This document shows positions 31,495 through 38,935 of a stretch of DNA of 64,000 nucleotides, piece by piece. Origin of the DNA: Streptomyces sp. SID8352 (GTDB taxonomy: Bacteria > Actinomycetota > Actinomycetes > Streptomycetales > Streptomycetaceae); the NCBI RefSeq assembly GCF_009862265.1, contig NZ_WWGX01000078.1, positions 3,173 through 67,172 on the forward strand, given 5' to 3'. The notes under the pieces were generated by a model that made no database searches, was not told where the DNA came from, and saw only the letters and a list, made by a program, of their open reading frames with translations. The position numbers were made by a program, and so were the translations under genes. Position 1 is the stretch's first letter. Every line of letters begins with the position of its first letter.

Positions 31495-32161
31495 GGGCTT
31501 TGCGGCCCGGTGGTACGACGGTCACCCCACGCCGGTGACCACCGGCCTCCGGCACGCCGGCCGGCCCGGCGCGGGGCCCCGGGTCTTCGGGGCGGCGGTC
31601 GCACCGTGGTCGGGTCCTCGCCCGGGCGCTCGCTCCCCCTCTGCGCGCGGCACCGTCGCCGCGGTTCCCGAGGCGGCGATGACCGCGGTGACGCTGAACA
31701 TCTCCGGCCCCACCTCGGCACGACGGGTCGCGTCGCGGGAGCTCCGGGCGGGCTCGTCGTCGGCGGCACGGGCCGTCGCCCGGGGCCGCTCGTCGGGACC
31801 GTCGCGCCGGTCGGCGCCGTCGCGCTGGTCACGGCCGTCGCGCTGGTCGCGGCGGGGGCGCTCGCGGCCACGCGAAACGGCCTCAGTCAAGACCGCTGCC
31901 GCAGCCGGGGAGTGACCCCGGCCTCCTGCCCGAAGTGCTCACCGACGGCACAGCCGTCCGGCCCAGCGCCCGCTGTCCGAGGCACCAGGTCCTGTCGGTC
32001 AAGCTGACGTGCTCGTCGTCCGGAAGCCGTAACGGCCGCACTCGCGTCTGCTCCGTCACCCGTTCAGGCGCGCTTCGCAGGCGCACCTTCTTGGGCTCGT
32101 GAACGCTGGGCGGCGGTGGGTCTGCCAATCGGGAAGGCCCGTGGAGAAAGTGGGTCGAATC
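31495..32161. other. 667-bp region without a convincing gene
   Basis: Between the alkyltransferase promoter and the RiPP-like precursor. The frames open here are Arg/Asp- or Arg/Ser-rich and contain a 12-18-bp repeat (GTCGCGCTGGTC units near 31800-31860, giving DQRDG repeats on the minus strand). None has a good start or domain. The last 100 bp must hold the promoter of the plus-strand peptide gene, but I cannot pick a clear -10/-35. Confidence 0.4.
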
Positions 32162-32386
32162 ATGGCTGAGCTCGATTATCCCGTTCCGTTTGGTCGCGTG
32201 ACTCCGCGCCACCTGGGCGTCGACAATATCGCCAGCGGCGAGGTGACCGTTCGAACGAACGGAGCCAGTGAACTCACCAAGGAGCTTGTCCGCTCCCGCG
32301 CGGTGGAGGCCGTCGCCAGCACCGTCGCTGGTCTAGACGGTGCACTGGCAAGCAGCTTCGAGTTCGGCCTCGTCATCAAGTGGTGA
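32162..32386 (+). CDS. Candidate RiPP precursor peptide (Cys-free, aromatic C-terminus)
   Basis: A 74-aa peptide that ends in SSFEFGLVIKW directly at the stop. The leader-like N-terminus (MAELDYPVPFGRVTPRHLG) and a helical, Glu/Arg/Ala-rich middle resemble precursors of radical-SAM peptide systems. It has no Cys, which excludes thioether (sactipeptide) chemistry; the Phe/Trp-rich tail suggests an aryl-linked (cyclophane) or C-H-modified core. It does not carry the FxSxx tail of FxsA precursors. It lies 87 bp upstream of an FxsB-like maturase, with a hairpin between. Precursor status is inferred from size, position and composition. Confidence 0.65.
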   Translation: MAELDYPVPFGRVTPRHLGVDNIASGEVTVRTNGASELTKELVRSRAVEAVASTVAGLDGALASSFEFGLVIKW

Positions 32387-32401
32387 GGTCGTCGCCTGAT
32401 A

Positions 32402-32446
32402 CCTTCAGCCCCGAGGGCCCACTCTCGCAGCCCTCGGGGCTGAAGG
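32402..32446 (+). terminator. Intra-operon attenuator hairpin between peptide and maturase
   Basis: Perfect 16-bp inverted repeat: 32402-32417 and 32431-32446 with a 13-base loop, 15 bp after the peptide stop and 27 bp before the maturase start. Partial terminators placed like this make excess precursor over enzyme in many RiPP loci. Confidence 0.8.
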
Positions 32447-32473
32447 GTGCACCGGAATTCGAAAGGAACGGCC

Positions 32474-33682
32474 GTGCCTGAGGATGTTCTCGCCGCAGAT
32501 CTCCCAGAAGCTACCGCACCGGCCCACAACAGGTTTACGACGGCGATCCTCAAGCTGACCGCGACCTGCAACCTCAACTGCACCTACTGCTACATGTTCA
32601 ACTTGGCGGACCGCACATACCACCAGGTACCCGCCATGATGTCCGCAGACGTCGCCCGTGCAACGATTTCCAGAATTCGTGACTACGTAGTCGAGACCGG
32701 CCTGCCGCAGTTCAGCCTGGCCCTGCACGGCGGGGAGCCGACGCTCTGGCCTCTGAAGGACTTCGAGTTGCTGGCGCGACAGGTCCAGGACCTGCGGGAC
32801 TCAGGGGTCGAGGTGCCGGTGACCATGCAGACCAACGGGCTGCGCCTGCGGCCTGAGCTGCTCAGACTGCTCGACGCCTACGACATCCGAGTGGGAGTGA
32901 GCGTCGACGGGCCGGCGCGCTACAACGACCGGGCCCGGGTGACCCATGGCGGGCGCGGATCGTACGCACGGGTCGCGCGGACGGTCGAAGACCTTCTCAC
33001 GAAGGGCTACGGGCAGATCCTCAGCGGATTCCTCTGCGTGGCCGACCCGGACATCCCGCCGCAGGAGTTCATGCAGTGGGCGGCGGAGCTCCCGGCCGGA
33101 ATCGACGTCCTGTGGCCTATCCAGTACCACTACGGGAATCTGCCATGGGCCACCGGGGAACTCGACTCGTACCGACGGAAGCCCCGCTACGGCACCTGGT
33201 TCTCCCAGCTGTTCGCGGACTGGCTTCAGCGCGATCCAGTCGTTGATATCCGCCTCTTCGAGCAGAGCGTGGCCGCGCTGCTGGGAAGTCGTCGGCATTT
33301 CGACGCCCTGGTGAACGACCGCCTGCCGGCGTTCGTCGTCAACACGGATGGCCGAATCGAACTCAACGACTATGTTCGCTCCTACCGAGATGGCGGGGCG
33401 GCCACCCCCTACAACATCCTCAGCGAGGATATTCTGCGACTCGAAGCCGATCGTGAATTCAGGTTCTTCCTGGAACTCGGCAGCCACCTGCCAGTGGAAT
33501 GCGGCCAGTGTCCCGTCGTGGATCTCTGCGGGGGCGGATTCGTGCCGGGCCGGATGGATGCCGGCCAAGAATTCCCGAGCCGCCGTTCGGTTCTCTGCTA
33601 CGACCAGTACCACTTCTTCGATTTCGTCCGGCAGTCCACCGGTCCCCTCATCGAGGCTCTCCGCCCGGCCGCTTCCCGGTGA
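32474..33682 (+). CDS. Radical SAM/SPASM peptide maturase, FxsB/cyclophane-synthase-like
   Basis: A 402-aa enzyme. The SAM-binding cluster motif is CNLNCTYCYMF (about residues 30-40), followed by LHGGEPTLWP and QTNGLRL. The C-terminal SPASM region has VNTDGRIELNDYVRSY, where FxsB-type enzymes have DGSIExVDSLK, then CGQCPVVDLCGGGFVPGR and a final VLCYDQYHFFDFVR. This pattern groups it with FxsB-like maturases, several of which form aryl C-C (cyclophane) links. GTG 32474 has AAAGGAAC upstream; the in-frame GTG at 32447 lies against the hairpin and was rejected. No protease or exporter gene follows, so processing would be by host enzymes. Confidence 0.88.
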   Translation: MPEDVLAADLPEATAPAHNRFTTAILKLTATCNLNCTYCYMFNLADRTYHQVPAMMSADVARATISRIRDYVVETGLPQFSLALHGGEPTLWPLKDFELLARQVQDLRDSGVEVPVTMQTNGLRLRPELLRLLDAYDIRVGVSVDGPARYNDRARVTHGGRGSYARVARTVEDLLTKGYGQILSGFLCVADPDIPPQEFMQWAAELPAGIDVLWPIQYHYGNLPWATGELDSYRRKPRYGTWFSQLFADWLQRDPVVDIRLFEQSVAALLGSRRHFDALVNDRLPAFVVNTDGRIELNDYVRSYRDGGAATPYNILSEDILRLEADREFRFFLELGSHLPVECGQCPVVDLCGGGFVPGRMDAGQEFPSRRSVLCYDQYHFFDFVRQSTGPLIEALRPAASR

Positions 33683-34091
33683 GTTCCTGGCGAGGGAGCG
33701 CGCATCCACTGATTCCTCCGCGGTTTCCCCCTGTGAGGTGCGCGGGCCGGGCACCGTCGCCATCCGGGCGGCCAGGTCCAGGTCGAGGCGTCTGTTCATG
33801 TCCAGCACCCGGAACCCGTACGCCGCCCTCATCACCCCCCTACACATGGCCGTGACCGTGAACAGATCGCCCAGCACTGTTCACGGAATCCGACCAATGC
33901 CGTAGCCGATCGAAGTCCCGCCGCCCCTGCCCGTGACAGCCGGGCCCCCGCCGCCGGCCCGAGTCCAGCGGCAGGGGCCCGTGAGGCGTCCGTCGGTTCG
34001 TGTCGGCGCACTGCCGGCCGAGGCGCGCCACAACCGACCCGCGGGCTCGTCGCGGCGCCGGCCGCCGGGGCGCCGACGCGGCGGCCGGGCG
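33683..34091. other. 409-bp gap with one strong inverted repeat
   Basis: Convergent region between the maturase (plus) and SsuD (minus). A perfect 10-bp inverted repeat, CCGTGAACAG (33856-33865) and CTGTTCACGG (33877-33886) with an 11-base spacer, may act as bidirectional terminator or operator. The minus frame near 33710-33860 reads MRAAYGFRVLDMNRRLDLDLAARMATV..., peptide-like, but it runs on into the antisense of the maturase and has no ribosome-binding site. Confidence 0.4.
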
Positions 34092-35234
34092 TCAGACGGC
34101 CACCGGTACGGGCGCCTCCGTCGCGGCCGGGTCCGAATGCGGGTGGTGCCAGAGGCCGCGGGCGGCGAGACGGGGCAGGACGCCCTCGCCGAACCAGTAC
34201 GCCTCCTCCAGGTGCGGGTAGCCGGACAGGACGAACTCGTCGATGCCCAGGGCGTGGTACTCCTCGATCCGCTCGGCGACCTCCTCGTGGCTGCCGACCA
34301 GGGCGGTGCCCGCGCCGCCGCGCACCAGGCCGATCCCCGCCCAGAGGTTGGGATGGATCTCCAGGTCGCCGCGTTCGCCGCCGTGCAGGGCGAGCATGCG
34401 CCGCTGCCCCTCCGACTCACTGCGGGCCAGGCCCTCCTGTACCGCCCGCACGGTCGCCGGGTCGAATCCGTCGAGCAGCCGGTGCGCCTCGGCCCAGGCG
34501 TCCCGGGCAGTGTCCCGGGTGATGACGTGCAGCCGGATACCGAAGCGCGGGGCACGGCCCAGCGCGGCGGCGGCCTCCCGCACCCGGGCGATCTTCTCCG
34601 CGACCTGGGCGGGCGGCTCGCCCCAGGTGAGGTACACGTCGGCGTGCCGGGCGGCGATCTCGCGGGCCAGGGGCGAGGAGCCGCCGAAGTACACCTGCGG
34701 CGCCGGCTCGGGCACCCTGGTGAGCCGGGCCTCCTCGACCCGCAGGTGCGTGCCGTCCAGATCGACGGTGCGCCCCTCCCAGAGCCCCCGTACGACGGTG
34801 AGGAACTCCCCGGTGCGCCGGTAGCGGTCGTCCTTGTCGAGGAAGTCCCCGAAGGCCCGCTGCTCGCGGCTCTCGCCGCCGGTCACGACGTTGAGCAGCA
34901 GCCGCCCGCCGGTGTGCCGCTGGAAGGTGGACGCCATCTGCGCGGCGAGGGTGGGCGAGATGACCCCGGGGCGGAAGGCCACCAGGAACTTCAGCCGCTC
35001 GGCGGCCTGCGAGACCATGGCCGTGGTCAGCCAGGCGTCCTCGCACCAGGCACCGGTGGGGGTGAGGGCGCCGACGAAGCCGAGGTCCTCGGCGGCGCGG
35101 GCGATCTGGGTCAGATAGCCGACGGTCGGCGGCCGGTGCCGCCCGAAGGACGTGGCCGGGGTGCCGTGTCCGCCGCCGACGACATCGCGGCTGTCGCCGC
35201 TCGTGGGCAGGAACCAGTGGAAGGTGAGGGACAC
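34092..35234 (-). CDS. ssuD: FMNH2-dependent alkanesulfonate monooxygenase
   Basis: A 380-aa luciferase-fold monooxygenase (E. coli SsuD is 381 aa). It cleaves alkanesulfonates to aldehyde and sulfite with reduced FMN and O2. Visible: HWFLPTSGDSR at the N-terminus, GALTPTGAWCEDAW, FLVAFRPGVISPTLAAQMASTFQRHTGGRLLLNVVTGG, and FVLSGYPHLEEAYWFGEGVLP at the C-terminus. The GTG start at 35234 follows GGAGA. It lies downstream of the FMN reductase SsuE, which supplies FMNH2. No transporter genes (SsuABC) are in the window, so uptake is encoded elsewhere. Confidence 0.92.
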   Translation of the reverse strand: MSLTFHWFLPTSGDSRDVVGGGHGTPATSFGRHRPPTVGYLTQIARAAEDLGFVGALTPTGAWCEDAWLTTAMVSQAAERLKFLVAFRPGVISPTLAAQMASTFQRHTGGRLLLNVVTGGESREQRAFGDFLDKDDRYRRTGEFLTVVRGLWEGRTVDLDGTHLRVEEARLTRVPEPAPQVYFGGSSPLAREIAARHADVYLTWGEPPAQVAEKIARVREAAAALGRAPRFGIRLHVITRDTARDAWAEAHRLLDGFDPATVRAVQEGLARSESEGQRRMLALHGGERGDLEIHPNLWAGIGLVRGGAGTALVGSHEEVAERIEEYHALGIDEFVLSGYPHLEEAYWFGEGVLPRLAARGLWHHPHSDPAATEAPVPVAV

Positions 35235-35373
35235 CAGGGTCTCCGTTCGGTGCGTGCGCGGACACCGCCGCAGGGGGACGGTCCGGGCGGGATGCGCGAG
35301 GTCGTACGGGGGTGCGGACCCGTGGGGGGATCCGGGCTGGACGGGGTCCGGGGCCGGGTGGCCCGGGGCGGGG

Positions 35374-35931
35374 TCAGCCGGTGGCGGCCAGGACGGGGAG
35401 GCTGGCGCCGAGCGCCGCCGAGAACCGGTCGACGACCCCGGCGAGGGCCTCGGCGGCGGCAGGGGCCACGGAGACCGTGCCGTCCTCGTGGGCGGTGATG
35501 TCGCGGTCGAGCGTGAACCAGCCCGGCACGACGTGTTCCGCGCCCATGGAGGTGAGCACCGGCCGCAGGGCGTAGTCGATGGCCAGGACATGGGCGGTGG
35601 AACCGCCGGTGGCCAGCGGCAGCACGGTCTTGCCGGCCAGGGCGTACTGCGGGAGCAGGTCCAGCAGCGCCTTCAGGACTCCGGAGTAGGACGCCTTGTA
35701 GACGGGTGTGCCGACGACGACACCGTCGGCTCGGGCGAACAGTTGGGCGGCCTCGACGATCGCGGGGTGCCGGAAGTCCGCGCCGAGCAGTGCCTCGGCG
35801 GGGACGGTGCGGACGTCGAGCGGGATCACCTCGTGGCCCTGGGCGCTCAGCCGGCCGTCGAGGTGGCGCAGCAGCCGGTTGGTGCGGGAGGAGACCGAGG
35901 GGCTCCCGGAGACGGACAGGACGATGGCCAT
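35374..35931 (-). CDS. ssuE: NADPH-dependent FMN reductase
   Basis: A 185-aa flavodoxin-fold reductase: the FMN phosphate loop is SGSPSVSSRTNRLL, then GVVVGTPVYKASYSGVLKALLDLLPQYALAGKTVLPLATGGS, the classic SsuE/MsuE signature. It makes FMNH2 for SsuD. ATG 35931; first structural gene behind a small leader peptide. A 139-bp gap separates it from ssuD, with no evident terminator. Sulfur-starvation control is expected from the family and from the leader. Confidence 0.93.
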   Translation of the reverse strand: MAIVLSVSGSPSVSSRTNRLLRHLDGRLSAQGHEVIPLDVRTVPAEALLGADFRHPAIVEAAQLFARADGVVVGTPVYKASYSGVLKALLDLLPQYALAGKTVLPLATGGSTAHVLAIDYALRPVLTSMGAEHVVPGWFTLDRDITAHEDGTVSVAPAAAEALAGVVDRFSAALGASLPVLAATG

Positions 35932-36146
35932 GGGTTCTCTTTTCGGGACAGCGGGCCGGCGGAGCGGCCGTGGGCGGGCCGGTCACGGCGCCGCCGGGAA
36001 CGGCGCGGGACAGCGCGGTACCGGGGACGGCACAGCGGTGTTCGCGGGTTCACGGTGGCGGCACCGGACACGCGGCGCCCCGTCCAGCCGGCACGGAACG
36101 GCCGGGGCGGGAAAGGGGGAGGGTGCGCCGCGGGGGACGGGAGGGG

Positions 36147-36230
36147 TCAGACCGCCGGGCGACAGAAGGCGCTGGAGACACGCGCGAGGTCGACATGGCG
36201 TCGCCGCGTGAGGTCCAGTCGCAAGGTCAT
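36147..36230 (-). CDS. Sulfur-operon leader peptide (27 aa)
   Basis: A 27-codon ORF 215 bp upstream of ssuE. It contains RRRHVDLARVSSAFCR, the motif of short actinobacterial leader peptides found before Cys and sulfonate/sulfate genes (usually RRRHVDLxRVCSAxCR). One Cys codon lies near the end. Such peptides are thought to sense cysteine by translational stalling or attenuation, which would tie ssuED expression to sulfur status. Here one of the usual two Cys positions is Ser. Only ribosome profiling or reporter data could prove translation. Confidence 0.75.
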   Translation of the reverse strand: MTLRLDLTRRRHVDLARVSSAFCRPAV

Positions 36231-36424
36231 GCCGTGAATCGTGTCAGCGGCCGGAGCGGAGCGTCAAGGAGATCCCGGCCCGTTCCCGCCCCGCGGACAC
36301 CGAATTCATACCGGTGTGACAAACGGGCGTGCTCCAGGGGCCGTTGCCCTTCTCTCCCTCCCCCGGCTACACATAAGGGAAAAATAAGAGCAGAATGGAC
36401 GTAGTCACCGAAGGAGACGACGTC

Positions 36425-36883
36425 ATGGCCAACGTCTCGCACCCCAGAGGGGCCACCCACCCCGCGGGGGACATCACCGCTCACCCCGACGCCTCGGAGA
36501 TGCGGGCCCGCTACGCCCGTGTGCTCGGAGGCCGCGACGTGGCGCTCATGGACGGGCCGGTGTTCCTGCTCGGCCTCTACTGCGCCGCGTCCCCGTGGAT
36601 CGTCCACTACACGGCGAGCCAGCCCGCGCTCATGACCCACAACCTGATCATGGGTGTGGCGATCGGCCTGCTGGCGCTCGGGTTCACCCGGGCCCCCGAC
36701 CGCATGTACGGCCTGAGCTGGGCCATGTGCGCGATGGGCGCGTGGATGATCGTCGCGCCGTGGATCGTCGGGTCCAACCCGGACGCCGGCGTCATCTGGA
36801 ACAACATCGTCATCGGAGCCCTGGCACTGGTCCTGGGGGCGGCCTGCGCCGTCGCGTCGGCGCGCAGCACGACCAGACAGTAG
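36425..36883 (+). CDS. SPW-repeat integral membrane protein
   Basis: A 152-aa protein with four predicted membrane helices in two pairs. Each pair opens with an SPW-like motif (CAASPWIVHY and MIVAPWIVGSN). The function of SPW proteins is unknown. Met at 36425 has GAAGGAG nine bases upstream; Met 36395 in the same frame lacks a site. The upstream 60 bp are A/T-richer (ACATAAGGGAAAAATAAG), probably the promoter. Followed directly by a terminator, so monocistronic. Confidence 0.88.
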   Translation: MANVSHPRGATHPAGDITAHPDASEMRARYARVLGGRDVALMDGPVFLLGLYCAASPWIVHYTASQPALMTHNLIMGVAIGLLALGFTRAPDRMYGLSWAMCAMGAWMIVAPWIVGSNPDAGVIWNNIVIGALALVLGAACAVASARSTTRQ

Positions 36884-36908
36884 GGAGCGAGCCGACCGGA
36901 AGGAGCCC

Positions 36909-36944
36909 GCGCGGGCCGGTCCACCTCCCCGGACCGGCCCGCGC
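36909..36944 (+). terminator. Terminator of the SPW gene
   Basis: Perfect 14-bp inverted repeat, 36909-36922 and 36931-36944, with an 8-base loop, starting 25 bp after the SPW stop. Confidence 0.8.
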
Positions 36945-37038
36945 GCCTGCCCGCCGGGGGCCACGGAGCGTCCGCCTCCGCCCGCGCATAGGCTGGCCGG
37001 AGCCATCGGGGGGCACACCGCGAGGAGGACCGGACACC

Positions 37039-37521
37039 ATGGTCGTGAAGGACACCGAACTGCCGTACCTGCGCCGCTGCGTGGAGCTGGCGGCCCGGGC
37101 GCTGGACGCCGGGGACGAGCCGTTCGGCTCGGTGCTGGTGGGCGCGGACGGGACGGTCCTGGCCGAGGACCACAACCGGGTGGCCTCGGGCGACCGCACC
37201 CGCCACCCCGAGTTCGACCTGGCCCGCTGGTCCGCCGCCCACATGTCGCCCGAGGAGCGGGCCGGGGCCACGGTGTACACCTCCGGCGAGCACTGCCCGA
37301 TGTGCTCCGCGGCGCACGCCTGGGTGGGGCTCGGCCGCATCGTCTACGTCGCCTCGTCGGAGCAGCTCGGCGGCTGGCTCGCCGAACTGGGCGTTCCGGC
37401 GCCGCCGGTGCGGACACTGGCCGTGCGCGAGGTCGCGCCGGACGTGGCGGTGGACGGCCCGGTCCCGGAGCTGGTCGAGGAGGTCCACGCGCTGCACCGC
37501 CGGTTCCACACCGGGCGGTGA
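37039..37521 (+). CDS. Cytidine/guanine-deaminase-superfamily protein
   Basis: A 160-aa zinc deaminase. Catalytic H-x-E is His56-Pro-Glu58 (RHPEF) and the zinc motif is Cys86-Pro-Met-Cys89 (SGEHCPMCSAAH). PFGSVLVGADG and the tRNA-adenosine/guanine deaminase layout suggest a nucleobase or nucleoside deaminase (guanine deaminase-like) rather than CMP deaminase. ATG 37039 with AGGAGG upstream. Single gene between two terminators. Substrate not determinable from sequence alone. Confidence 0.85.
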   Translation: MVVKDTELPYLRRCVELAARALDAGDEPFGSVLVGADGTVLAEDHNRVASGDRTRHPEFDLARWSAAHMSPEERAGATVYTSGEHCPMCSAAHAWVGLGRIVYVASSEQLGGWLAELGVPAPPVRTLAVREVAPDVAVDGPVPELVEEVHALHRRFHTGR

Positions 37522-37807
37522 CGCCGTCGCCGGGTCGCGCGGCGACGGAGCGCGGCGACCCGGCGATACGGAGAGGTCCCCGCGGTGGAGACCGCGGGGA
37601 CCCATGGGGCCGTGCCGCCGGGGCGCGGCCCTTCACCGTTCCCAGCCCGGGGTTCCCGGAACCGGGGCCCGCCGAGGCGGGCCCCGAGCGGGCCTCCGTC
37701 GGCCGGGTGCCCCGGAGCCGGACCCACCCGATCCGGACACCCCCGGGCCGGACGTTCAGCAACCCGAGGCTCCGGGGCCGGACGCTCCGGGGCCGGACGC
37801 TCCCGGA
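37522..37807. other. Gap with short tandem repeats after the deaminase
   Basis: No gene. Near 37731-37815 a 15-bp unit (GCTCCGGGGCCGGAC) recurs two to four times in degenerate form. The frame across it encodes only PDAPGPDAPG-type low-complexity text and has no ribosome-binding site. It precedes a bidirectional terminator. Confidence 0.5.
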
Positions 37808-37854
37808 CCGGGCGTTCCGGGGGCCTGATGTCACCTGGCCCCCGGAACGCCCGG
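37808..37854. terminator. Bidirectional terminator between deaminase and chaplin genes
   Basis: Perfect 18-bp inverted repeat, 37808-37825 and 37837-37854, with an 11-base loop. Its right arm touches the chaplin stop codon, so it ends both convergent transcripts. Confidence 0.8.
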
Positions 37855-38619
37855 TCAGGCCTCCCGCCCCGGGCGGAAGCGCCGGTAGAGGGCGGCGCCG
37901 CCGAGGGCCAGCGCGGTGCTGCCCGCGAGCGCCGTCATCGTCCCGTCCGCACCGGTGTGGGCGAGGGACGCCTCGGTCCCCGGCCCGGCCGACGGCGGGG
38001 CCGCGGGCTCCGGAGCCGGCTTCGCCGGGATGTGCGGCCGGGCGGGGGCGGGCGGCTCCGGAGACGGCTCCGGCGTCGGCTCGGTCGGGCGCTCCGGCGG
38101 CTCGGGGCGGTCACCGGGGGTGTTCACCGACTGGTTGCCGAACACCGGGTTGCCGACGCCGACCACGTTGACGCTGTTGCCCGTGACGTTGACGGGCACG
38201 TCGACGGGGAGCTGCACCCCGTTGCCGGAGATCACTCCCGGGGAGCCGACCGCGGCGCCCTCGGCGGTGGCACCGCCGGAGGTCCCGCTCGACGCGCCGC
38301 CGTGGGACCCGGACTCCTCGCCGTAGCCGCCGGAGCCGTGCTGCTCCCCGGGACCGGCCTCGCTCCCGCCCGTGTTGGCACACTTGTTGCCCGCGGCCGG
38401 ATTGAGGAGCCCGACCACATTGACGGTGTTGCCGCAGACGTTCACCGGGACGTCGACCGGGAGCTGCACCGTGTTCCCGGAGATCACTCCGGGGGAGCCG
38501 ACCGCGGCGCCGTCGGCCGAGGCCCCGCCGGCCGCGAAGGCCGCGTACGCGGGCAGCGTCACGGCCATCGCACCGGAGGCCGCCACGGCGAGCACACCGT
38601 TTCGGGTAACCCTTCGCAT
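37855..38619 (-). CDS. Long chaplin with two chaplin domains and sortase anchor
   Basis: A 254-aa secreted hydrophobic surface protein for aerial hyphae. It has a signal peptide (about 1-30, ending AYAAFA), then two chaplin domains, each starting GSPGVISGNxVQLPVDVPVNV. Domain 1 has the paired Cys (NVCGNT...GNKCANT); domain 2 has Thr and Ser at these sites. A Pro/Glu wall-spanning segment follows, then LAHTG, a hydrophobic helix and RRFRPGREA, the signal for sortase E anchoring (ChpA-C type). Loss of the disulfide in domain 2 is the odd point. Monocistronic. Confidence 0.93.
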   Translation of the reverse strand: MRRVTRNGVLAVAASGAMAVTLPAYAAFAAGGASADGAAVGSPGVISGNTVQLPVDVPVNVCGNTVNVVGLLNPAAGNKCANTGGSEAGPGEQHGSGGYGEESGSHGGASSGTSGGATAEGAAVGSPGVISGNGVQLPVDVPVNVTGNSVNVVGVGNPVFGNQSVNTPGDRPEPPERPTEPTPEPSPEPPAPARPHIPAKPAPEPAAPPSAGPGTEASLAHTGADGTMTALAGSTALALGGAALYRRFRPGREA

Positions 38620-38935
38620 GAGGTTCCCTGCCTTCCAGACATGGTCGCGGGCACTCGCCCGCAGCGGGTAAACCCCGGGCGGGCCGTCCGGGTTATGGCC
38701 TCATGATCTTTCACCCGTTCGGCCGCCCCCGCCCGAACACCCGCCGTGGCCGCCGCAAGGGCGTGCGATCCGGGCGCCGCGCGGACGGCGGCCGGTGTCG
38801 CCGGGGGCACGGGCGGTCCCGCGAGCGGACCCGCGGTTCTCCGCACCGGCGCCCGGAGGCGGTCCCGCCGGGGCCCGCTTAGGGTGGGCGCGGGCGCCGA
38901 GCACCGGTCCGCGACGGAGCGTCCGGGAGGCATCG
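38620..38935. other. Divergent promoter region, chaplin versus S33 peptidase
   Basis: 316 bp between two divergent starts. An A/T-richer patch near 38690-38720 (TTATGGCCTCATGATCTTTCACC) probably holds the chaplin promoter. No gene or clear operator seen. Confidence 0.45.

Noticed and set aside
31522..31890. 122-aa minus ORF with DQRDG repeats
   Set aside because: Composition is set by a short DNA repeat; no start context or domain; all frames here are equally open.
32801..33877. 358-aa minus ORF opposite the radical SAM gene
   Set aside because: Antisense to an enzyme with CxxxCxxC and SPASM motifs. Its first 50 residues outside the gene look peptide-like but lack a start site.
37604..37828. 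74-aa plus ORF with PDAPGPDAPG repeats
   Set aside because: Low-complexity translation of a 15-bp repeat running into a terminator; no ribosome-binding site.
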